From: CAG-488 sp051881315
Lineage (GTDB): Bacteria > Bacillota > Clostridia > Oscillospirales > Acutalibacteraceae
Length of the DNA: 6,320 bases
Assembly (NCBI GenBank): GCA_051881315.1
Contig: JBJEPQ010000051.1
Span: 1-6,320 of the forward strand
Direction of reading: 5' to 3'
Shown one piece after another: positions 1 through 5,218 of this stretch. Below the pieces are notes generated by a model, which saw only the letters and a list, made by a program, of their open reading frames with translations, had not been told where the DNA came from and did no database searches. Within the stretch, counting starts at the first letter, position 1. The number at the start of each line of letters is the position of its first letter. The position numbers and the translations under genes are program-made.

Positions 1-28
1 TCGCTATTCGTCACTTCTTTTTTACTTT

Positions 29-56
29 TTGTAACACATCTATTGTAAACCTACAA
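29..56. repeat. TTGTAA direct repeat with a small inverted repeat upstream of the first promoter
   Basis: TTGTAA occurs at 29-34 and again at 43-48, with 14 bases between their starts. The second copy also forms the left arm of TTGTA-AACC-TACAA (43-56). The elements lie 30-57 bp upstream of the -35 box of the 86-114 promoter, a position where an activator or repressor could bind. The region is AT-rich, so chance occurrence is quite possible. No known regulator is assigned. The 9-mer TTGTAAACC resembles a BirA half site, but no convincing partner half follows. Confidence 0.2.
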
Positions 57-85
57 CCGGATAGGTAAATATTGAAAATAAAATA

Positions 86-114
86 TTGACCTTGACGGGA
101 AAAATAAGTATAAT
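86..114 (+). promoter_or_regulatory. Sigma-A-type promoter of the VTT protein / galactokinase unit
   Basis: The -35 box TTGACC (86-91) and the -10 box TATAAT (109-114) are separated by exactly 17 bp. This gives five of six consensus bases at -35 and six of six at -10. Transcription would start near 121, leaving a leader of about 35 nt before the TTG start at 156. A second TTGAC sits at 92-96, but its spacing to the -10 box is too short to be used. No other promoter is evident before the galactokinase gene, so this one probably serves both genes. Confidence 0.8.
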
Positions 115-155
115 AATATAGTTAAAGTGTATCATTATGTAAAGGGGGCGGAACG

Positions 156-899
156 TTGGACAAATATAAACGTGAACACGGATTGATAAAGCTGTTGCAG
201 ATCGTCTCGATCATCAGCTTTGTTCTCTGCGTTGTTTTCATCGTCCTGCTTGTGCTTTCCTACAATGAGGATATACAAAAATGGTATTCGACCTATCTTG
301 AATACCTCGCTTCGGCAGAATACAGGGTTGAGCATATGAACAACAAGTATTCCGTATTCCTGATCGTAATTTTTCTCTATGCTTTCAAGGCGGTCTTTCC
401 GCTCTATCTCTATCCCGTTTCGGCTCTCTGTGCTGTAATCAGTGCCGTGTTTCCGCCGTATTTTTCAATACCGATCAATCTGCTGGGACTTACTGCGCTT
501 TACTCGATCAAATATTTCTGGGGCACAAAGGCAGGGGCGAACGGAGTACAGAGTATTTTGCAGAAGAGTGAAACGGTGCGCTACCTCGTTGAGCGTGACG
601 GCAGGGGAAACCCGTGGCTGCTGGCTCTGTTCAGGCTCGTTCCCGGTATTCCCGTCAATCTCGTCAGCAAGCTCTACGGAGCAATGGGATTCAAGTATGA
701 ATACTTCCTGCTGCTTTCCCTTTTGGGATATTCGCCGCTGATAATCTCATACACGTTTATCGGACGCAACGTGTTCAACCCGTTGTCTACGGCGTTCCTG
801 TTGCCCTTAATTCTATTGTTCCTGTTAATTGCGGTATCCATGCTCGCAATAAGTAAAATAATACAGATCCAGTCCAGGAGGAGGAAAAACAATGGCTGA
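156..899 (+). CDS. VTT-domain (DedA-like, TVP38/TMEM64 family) integral membrane protein
   Basis: This is a 247-residue polytopic membrane protein. Hydrophobic stretches lie at about residues 11-35, 65-90, 105-120, 182-203 and 209-234. The family signature FRLVPGIP is at residues 159-166, followed by a Gly-rich amphipathic stretch (about 167-178). This matches the conserved re-entrant/helix motif of VTT proteins, where Arg and Pro-Gly-x-Pro are typical. VTT/DedA relatives act in membrane homeostasis; some bacterial members move undecaprenyl phosphate or other lipids, but the substrate of this one cannot be told. The start is TTG at 156, preceded by AAAGGGGG (141-148). An in-frame TAA at 123-125, with no ATG or GTG after it, leaves no better start, and the first internal Met is residue 61. 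The C-terminal RRRK tail is encoded by the downstream gene's ribosome binding site. The gene overlaps the galactokinase gene by 8 bp, so coupled translation is likely, although a functional link between the two is not obvious. Confidence 0.85.
   Translation: MDKYKREHGLIKLLQIVSIISFVLCVVFIVLLVLSYNEDIQKWYSTYLEYLASAEYRVEHMNNKYSVFLIVIFLYAFKAVFPLYLYPVSALCAVISAVFPPYFSIPINLLGLTALYSIKYFWGTKAGANGVQSILQKSETVRYLVERDGRGNPWLLALFRLVPGIPVNLVSKLYGAMGFKYEYFLLLSLLGYSPLIISYTFIGRNVFNPLSTAFLLPLILLFLLIAVSMLAISKIIQIQSRRRKNNG
876..884 (+). promoter_or_regulatory. Strong Shine-Dalgarno of the galactokinase gene inside the upstream gene
   Basis: AGGAGGAGG ends 7 nt before the ATG at 892. It lies within the last codons of the VTT gene, where it is read in frame as three consecutive AGG arginine codons. 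It is almost fully complementary to the 16S rRNA 3' end and fixes the galactokinase start at 892, even though that start overlaps the upstream stop (TGA, 897-899). Confidence 0.85.
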
Positions 900-2175
900 T
901 TCAAAAATTCTGAAAGAAAAAATTGCTTCGGGCGATTATGACGCAAGGCTTAAAGAAGTGTATCTCAGCGACAAGGCTGTTGCCGATCAGAAAGAAAGAC
1001 TTGCGGTAATTATTGACGAGTATGTCACGCTTTTCGGTGACAATGAGAATATAGAGCTTTTCAGCGCACCGGGCAGAACCGAGGTCGGCGGTAATCACAC
1101 CGATCATAACCACGGCAAGGTGCTCGCCGCAAGCGTTGATCTTGATACCGTTGCCGCCGCCGTCAAGAGGGACGACAGCGTGATAGTTGAAAAGTCGTTT
1201 AACTTTGACGCACTTGAGGTTGATATCTCCGACCTGAATATACATACCGAGGAATTCGGAAAATCTTCGGGACTTATCCGTGGAATGTGCGCCGGCTTTG
1301 TCGAGTACGGCTACAAGATCGGCGGCTTCAATGCCGCAAGCATGAGCCGTGTCCTTTCCGGCTCGGGACTTTCGTCCTCCGCGGCTTACGAGGTGCTTAT
1401 CGGAACTATCCTCAATCATCTTTACAATGACGGCAAGGTTTCGGCGGTCGATATCGCAAAGATTGCCCAGTTTGCCGAGAACAAATATTTCGGAAAGCCC
1501 TGCGGACTTATGGATCAGATGGCAAGCTCAGTCGGCAGCTTCATCACGATTGATTTCAAAGATCCGTCAGAGCCGGTTATCAAGAAGGTCAATTTCGATT
1601 TCGCATCGTGCGGACACGCTCTTTGCATTATCGACACGGGCGGAGATCACGCCGACCTGACCGACGATTATGCGGCTGTCAGAGGTGAGATGGAGCAGGC
1701 GGCAGAGGTGTTCGGCAAGAATGTTCTCAGAGATGTTGACGAGGCGGAGTTTATGAGCAATATCTCCCTCGTCCGTGAAAAGGTCAACGACCGTGCCGTA
1801 CTCAGAGCGATGCACTTCTATGCCGAAAACAAGCGTGCCGAGGCTGAGGTCAAGGCTCTTGAAAGCGGTGACTTCGATGCGTTCAAGGAGCTTGTGACCG
1901 AGAGCGGAAGATCGTCCTATATGTATAACCAGAATGTTTTCACCACAAAGGACGTTGCTCATCAGGGTGTGTCCCTTGCGCTTGCAATGTGCGAATACCT
2001 GCTTAAAGGAAAGGGCGCATGGAGAGTTCACGGCGGCGGTTTCGCAGGCACGGTTCAGGCGTTCGTCCCCGTTGATATGCTCGATGATTTCTGTGAAAAG
2101 ATCGAGGCCGTATTCTCAAAAGGCTCGTGTCACGTCCTTTCAATCAGACCTTTCGGCGGCATCAAGCTTCTGTAA
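892..2175 (+). CDS. galK: Galactokinase-family GHMP kinase, divergent signature
   Basis: The protein has 427 residues and is probably cytoplasmic. It is predicted to phosphorylate galactose, or a related sugar, at C1 with ATP, the entry step of the Leloir pathway. Visible blocks are the N-terminal sugar-binding signature PGRTEVGGNHTDHNHG (60-75), the GHMP ATP-binding loop GSGLSSSAA (157-165), CGLMDQMASSVG (204-215) with the likely catalytic base Asp208, and the C-terminal glycine motif HGGGFAGTVQAF (380-391). Compared with the classical signature GRVNLIGEHTDY, the N is T and the GEH glutamate is Asn. A GGNH version is familiar from Clostridia and suggests a subfamily. About 25-30 residues precede the usual start of the fold, and the total is longer than the roughly 380-390 residues of E. 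coli GalK. The start is supported by the AGGAGGAGG site. No galT, galE or transporter is in the window. Family membership is near certain; the galactose specificity is inferred. Confidence 0.88.
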   Translation: MADSKILKEKIASGDYDARLKEVYLSDKAVADQKERLAVIIDEYVTLFGDNENIELFSAPGRTEVGGNHTDHNHGKVLAASVDLDTVAAAVKRDDSVIVEKSFNFDALEVDISDLNIHTEEFGKSSGLIRGMCAGFVEYGYKIGGFNAASMSRVLSGSGLSSSAAYEVLIGTILNHLYNDGKVSAVDIAKIAQFAENKYFGKPCGLMDQMASSVGSFITIDFKDPSEPVIKKVNFDFASCGHALCIIDTGGDHADLTDDYAAVRGEMEQAAEVFGKNVLRDVDEAEFMSNISLVREKVNDRAVLRAMHFYAENKRAEAEVKALESGDFDAFKELVTESGRSSYMYNQNVFTTKDVAHQGVSLALAMCEYLLKGKGAWRVHGGGFAGTVQAFVPVDMLDDFCEKIEAVFSKGSCHVLSIRPFGGIKLL

Positions 2176-2188
2176 AGCGGAAAAATAT

Positions 2189-2219
2189 GCGTGTAAACTC
2201 AAGTTTACACGCTTTTTTT
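2189..2219 (+). terminator. Rho-independent terminator after the galactokinase gene
   Basis: A perfect 10-bp stem, GCGTGTAAAC (2189-2198) pairing with GTTTACACGC (2203-2212), closes a TCAA tetraloop. It is followed directly by seven T (2213-2219). It begins 14 bp after the galactokinase stop and ends 21 bp before the next promoter, so it separates the two transcription units. The five A at 2181-2185 are separated from the stem by TAT, so activity on the opposite strand would be weak at best. Confidence 0.95.
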
Positions 2220-2236
2220 GAAAAAGCTAACCAAAG

Positions 2237-2256
2237 TTGATAGACAATGATGTCAA
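2237..2256. promoter_or_regulatory. Candidate operator in the promoter of the HTH-lipase gene
   Basis: An imperfect palindrome, GACA-ATGA-TGTC (2243-2254), is framed by TTGA (2237-2240) and TCAA (2253-2256). It covers the -35 box and the start of the spacer of the promoter that drives the helix-turn-helix gene. A site at this place would let a repressor block RNA polymerase. XRE/Cro-CI family proteins often bind short palindromes in their own promoters, so autoregulation by the gene product is a natural guess. The arms are short and only partly symmetric, so this is suggestive only. Confidence 0.3.
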
Positions 2257-2269
2257 TAGTTGGTATAAT
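2241..2269 (+). promoter_or_regulatory. Extended -10 sigma-A-type promoter of the lipase / salvage unit
   Basis: The -35 box TAGACA (2241-2246; one mismatch to TTGACA) is 17 bp from a perfect TATAAT (2264-2269). The TATAAT is preceded by TG-n (2261-2263), the extended -10 element. Transcription should begin near 2275-2277, which leaves a leader of only about 15-17 nt with the ribosome binding site at its very 5' end. No promoter is evident in the 12- and 14-bp gaps between the following genes, so all three probably share this one. Confidence 0.8.
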
Positions 2270-2273
2270 TGAG

Positions 2274-2283
2274 AGGAAAGGGG
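2274..2283 (+). promoter_or_regulatory. Ribosome binding site of the HTH-lipase gene at the predicted mRNA 5' end
   Basis: The purine run AGGAAAGGGG ends 8 nt before the ATG at 2292. With transcription predicted to start at about 2275-2277, part of this run could fall outside the mRNA, leaving AAAGGGG as the usable site. The site supports the full-length start that includes the helix-turn-helix. Confidence 0.7.
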
Positions 2284-2291
2284 CGAACTAA

Positions 2292-3893
2292 ATGAATATT
2301 TCAGAAAAAATACAGCTTCTCAGACGGGAAAATAATTGGTCGCAGGACGAGCTTGCCGAAAAGCTCGACGTGTCACGTCAGTCTGTTTCAAAGTGGGAGT
2401 CGGGCAAGGCTCTGCCTGATTCGGAAAAGGTGCTTGCTATGGCACAGCTCTTTGATGTTTCGACGGATTTCCTTTTGAAGGACGAGATGGAGCCTGTCTT
2501 TGAGGAATCGGCCGAGCCGCAGGAAGCTGAGAGCTCCGACAAACCGCAGGAGGAAGCTCCTCAGGATCATATAGAAAAAGAGAAAAGAAAACTTTCATGG
2601 AAAAAGATCGTTGCCCTCGTTGCGGCGGCATGTATTGTCATTGCCGCAGTTGTTCCGCTTGCTTTCGGCGGTTATTCGGCATTTCTCGAAAAAATCAGCG
2701 AAGCTCCCGTTCAGTATCCGTACATACTTGTTCACGGTCTCGGCGGCTGGGGCCCCGAAGCTCAGATAGATCAGATGTCGCATTACTGGGGCAGCTCGAC
2801 AGGCAGTCTTTCGGAATACCTGAATTCAGAGGGATATAACGTACAGGTCGCCTCGGTAGGACCTTTCTCAAGCACATGGGACAGAACCTGCGAGCTTTAT
2901 GCCGAGCTGACCGGAACGAGGGTTGACTACGGCGAGGCTCACAGCAAGGCTCACGGTCACGAAAGATACGGCAGGGAATACACGGCTGAAACAGCACTTA
3001 TTCAGAACTGGGGCGGCAAGACAAAGAGGGGACAGCGCATAAAGGTCAACCTTATAGGTCACAGCTTCGGCGGCGAAACGGTGCGCCTTCTTGCCTCATT
3101 GATGGCTTACGGCGACGAGGCGGAGAAGGAAGCGACAGGAAACGAGACCTCGGGACTTTTCACAGGCGGAAAGGCGGATTGGGTGAACAGCGTTACAACT
3201 CTCTGCTCACCGCACAACGGATCAACTCTTTTCTATGTAGTGGATCAGGGAAAGCTTGTCAGCACGGTTTTGGGACTTGTCTATGCCGTAAGCGGACTTG
3301 CCGAAAATACTTCGATCGGCGATTTCTACGACTTCCGTCTGGAACAGTTCGGTATGAGCGACGCACAGACTCAGAGTCAGGCGGCTGAGCTGATAAACAC
3401 TGTTTTCAGCGAGGGAACGGACAACGCCGCGTATGACCTCTCTCCCGACGGTGCACAGGAGCTGAACAAAAAAATCAAGCTTGTAGATAATGTTTACTAT
3501 TTTTCTTATTCTTATCTGACCACTCAGGCAAGTCAGCTTACAGGTACTCAGGTTCCGAAATCTTCGACCTTGCCTGTGCTTATACCGACGGCTTATCTTA
3601 TGGGCAAATACTCCGAAAATACAAAAACCGATTTTAAGATTGACGAAACATGGCTCCCGAACGACGGACTTGTAAATGTTGTTTCCGCAAGATATCCGAT
3701 CGGTGACGAGTATCAGGAGTTTGATGAGGAAAATATCGCAAAGGGCAAGTGGAACGTTATGCCCACTCTGCCCGGAGATCACGGCACGGTCATCGGTCTG
3801 AAAGCAGGAGCTCAGGAAACTCACAGCTTCTATGACACGCTTCTCAAGATGATAGACTCTCAGCCGAGAGACAGAAAGTATTACATTTTTTAA
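2292..3893 (+). CDS. XRE-type helix-turn-helix / membrane anchor / lipase fusion protein
   Basis: This is a single 533-residue reading frame. Residues 3-63 are a typical XRE (Cro/CI) DNA-binding domain, with WSQDELAEKLDVSRQSVSKW at 16-35. Residues 65-100 are an acidic Glu/Pro-rich linker. Residues 105-126 form one hydrophobic membrane segment preceded by KRKLSWKK, predicting N-terminus inside and C-terminus outside. From residue 141 an alpha/beta hydrolase of the Geobacillus/Staphylococcus lipase type follows. It has the oxyanion-side VHGLGGWG (147-154), nucleophile Ser258 in GHSFGG, Asp458 in PNDGLVN and His497 in GDHGTVIG. The zinc-ligand positions of those lipases (Asp, His, His, Asp) match Asp197, His217, His223 and Asp382, and the Asp197-His217-His223 spacing matches the Geobacillus enzyme as I remember it. 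The Ca-binding residues just after the catalytic His appear absent. Its likely activity is hydrolysis of lipid or other esters at the outer face of the membrane, coupled in an unknown way to DNA binding. It heads a unit with two nucleoside-salvage genes. The domain calls are strong; the integrated role is unknown. Confidence 0.88.
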   Translation: MNISEKIQLLRRENNWSQDELAEKLDVSRQSVSKWESGKALPDSEKVLAMAQLFDVSTDFLLKDEMEPVFEESAEPQEAESSDKPQEEAPQDHIEKEKRKLSWKKIVALVAAACIVIAAVVPLAFGGYSAFLEKISEAPVQYPYILVHGLGGWGPEAQIDQMSHYWGSSTGSLSEYLNSEGYNVQVASVGPFSSTWDRTCELYAELTGTRVDYGEAHSKAHGHERYGREYTAETALIQNWGGKTKRGQRIKVNLIGHSFGGETVRLLASLMAYGDEAEKEATGNETSGLFTGGKADWVNSVTTLCSPHNGSTLFYVVDQGKLVSTVLGLVYAVSGLAENTSIGDFYDFRLEQFGMSDAQTQSQAAELINTVFSEGTDNAAYDLSPDGAQELNKKIKLVDNVYYFSYSYLTTQASQLTGTQVPKSSTLPVLIPTAYLMGKYSENTKTDFKIDETWLPNDGLVNVVSARYPIGDEYQEFDEENIAKGKWNVMPTLPGDHGTVIGLKAGAQETHSFYDTLLKMIDSQPRDRKYYIF

Positions 3894-3905
3894 CGGAGCA
3901 AAAAT

Positions 3906-5204
3906 ATGAAAATTCTATTTAAAAACGCAGATATATTGATAAGAAACGGCGATAAATTCAGCGTGCTTGAGGACGGATATCTTGCCGTTGACGGCGACAA
4001 AATCAGCTATATCGGCTCGGAAAAGCCGCAGGAGGATTTTGACGAGATCAAGGATATGAGCCGCAGAATACTGATGCCTGGACTTATCAACTGCCACAAC
4101 CACAGCCCGATGGTGCTTCTCAGGGGAGTGGGCAGTGATCTGCCGCTTCAGCAATGGCTTTTTGACACGGTGTTTCCGATCGAGGACAGACTCACCGCCG
4201 AGGAGATCAGGGCAGGAAGCTGCCTTGCTCTGCTTGAGATGATCGCAGGCGGTACGGTCAGCTTTTCGGATATGTATTTCGAGCCTGAAACAACGATTGA
4301 GGCGGTCGCTCAGTCGGGACTCAAGGCGAATATCACACGTCCCGTTCAGTCCTTCGACCCCGATGAGACGCCCGACCGTTCATACAGAATGAAAGAGGCT
4401 CTTGAGCTTTACGATAAATACAACAACAGCTTTGACGGCAGAGTGCTGATCGACTTCTGTATTCACGCAGAATATACCTGCACAGAACGAATAGCGAAAG
4501 CTTTTATTGATGAAGTGAACGGGAGAAAGGGTAATTTGCATATTCATCTTTCCGAGACGAAAAAGGAGCACGACGAATGTATTGCAAAATACGGCAAAAC
4601 TCCGACAGAATGGTTTAATGATCTCGGCGGCTTTGATTCGTCTGCATTTGCGGCGCACTGCGTCTGGCTTGAAGAAAAAGACATGGAAATTTTCCGCCGC
4701 AAGAATGTCAGCGTGATCCACAACCCGACAAGTAATATGAAGCTTGCAAGCGGATTTGCGCCCGTTCAGAAAATGCTTGACAGGGGAATTAACGTTGCCC
4801 TCGGCACGGACGGAGCTTCGAGCAACAATAACCTTAATATGTTCGAGGAAATGCATATGGCGGCTGTTGTTCACAACGGATATGATCTGGACGCAACCGC
4901 AATGAATTCCGATACTGTCCTGACTATGGCAACGGTAAACGGAGCCAAGGTTCAGCGCAGAGCAGACTGCGGCGAGCTGAAGGTCGGCAACAAGGCGGAT
5001 ATAATCGCAGTTTCGCTCGACAAGCCGCATATGCGTCCTGCCCTTGACAAAAAGGCTCTGCTGACCTATTCGGCACAGGACAGCGACGTTGTTATGACAA
5101 TGGTTGACGGCAAAATCCTCTATGAAAACGGCGAATACAAAACGCTTGATAAAGAGAGGATTTATTACGACATTGAAAAAGCGGTCAATAAACTTTATTC
5201 CTGA
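3906..5204 (+). CDS. mtaD: MtaD-type amidohydrolase: 5'-methylthioadenosine / S-adenosylhomocysteine / 5'-deoxyadenosine deaminase
   Basis: This is a 432-residue cytoplasmic metal-dependent hydrolase of the ATZ/TRZ (chlorohydrolase-like) amidohydrolase family, of normal length. The composite N-terminal beta-sandwich leads into PGLINCHNHSPMVLLRGV (58-75), with metal ligands His64 and His66. Further sites are HIHLSE (212-217) with ligand His214 and acid/base Glu217, AAHCVWL (249-255) with His251, and LGTDGASSNN (299-308) with ligand Asp302. The segment DLPLQQWLFDTVFPIEDRLT (78-97) is characteristic of the MTA/SAH deaminase branch, as in the Thermotoga enzyme. The reaction is deamination of a 5'-substituted adenosine to the inosine form. 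Which by-product (methylthioadenosine, SAH or 5'-deoxyadenosine) is preferred cannot be read from the sequence. The start is supported by GGAG at 3895-3898, 7 nt before the ATG. It lies 12 bp after the lipase fusion and 14 bp before the MtnA-family gene, whose product would act two steps later on the sugar. Confidence 0.87.
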   Translation: MKILFKNADILIRNGDKFSVLEDGYLAVDGDKISYIGSEKPQEDFDEIKDMSRRILMPGLINCHNHSPMVLLRGVGSDLPLQQWLFDTVFPIEDRLTAEEIRAGSCLALLEMIAGGTVSFSDMYFEPETTIEAVAQSGLKANITRPVQSFDPDETPDRSYRMKEALELYDKYNNSFDGRVLIDFCIHAEYTCTERIAKAFIDEVNGRKGNLHIHLSETKKEHDECIAKYGKTPTEWFNDLGGFDSSAFAAHCVWLEEKDMEIFRRKNVSVIHNPTSNMKLASGFAPVQKMLDRGINVALGTDGASSNNNLNMFEEMHMAAVVHNGYDLDATAMNSDTVLTMATVNGAKVQRRADCGELKVGNKADIIAVSLDKPHMRPALDKKALLTYSAQDSDVVMTMVDGKILYENGEYKTLDKERIYYDIEKAVNKLYS

Positions 5205-5218
5205 AAGGATCGTATGAA

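Noticed and set aside
1..40. Pyrimidine-rich stretch as the tail of an upstream terminator
   Set aside because: No GC-rich hairpin precedes the T runs within the window, so a terminator cannot be supported.
43..72. Possible BirA (biotin repressor) operator starting with TTGTAAACC
   Set aside because: Only one half matches. The expected inverted half (GGTTTACAA at about 14-16 bp) is not there, and no biotin gene is in view.
901..1419. A 172-codon minus-strand open frame opposite the galactokinase N-terminal half
   Set aside because: It is antisense to the GHMP kinase signatures and has no features of its own.
2176..2291. A riboswitch (for example a SAM type) controlling the salvage unit
   Set aside because: The 116-bp gap is filled by a terminator belonging to the upstream gene and by a promoter with a leader of only about 16 nt, so there is no room for an aptamer.
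3222..3824. A 200-codon minus-strand open frame opposite the lipase domain
   Set aside because: It is a shadow of the lipase reading frame, with no motif, and the + strand protein here has clear catalytic motifs.
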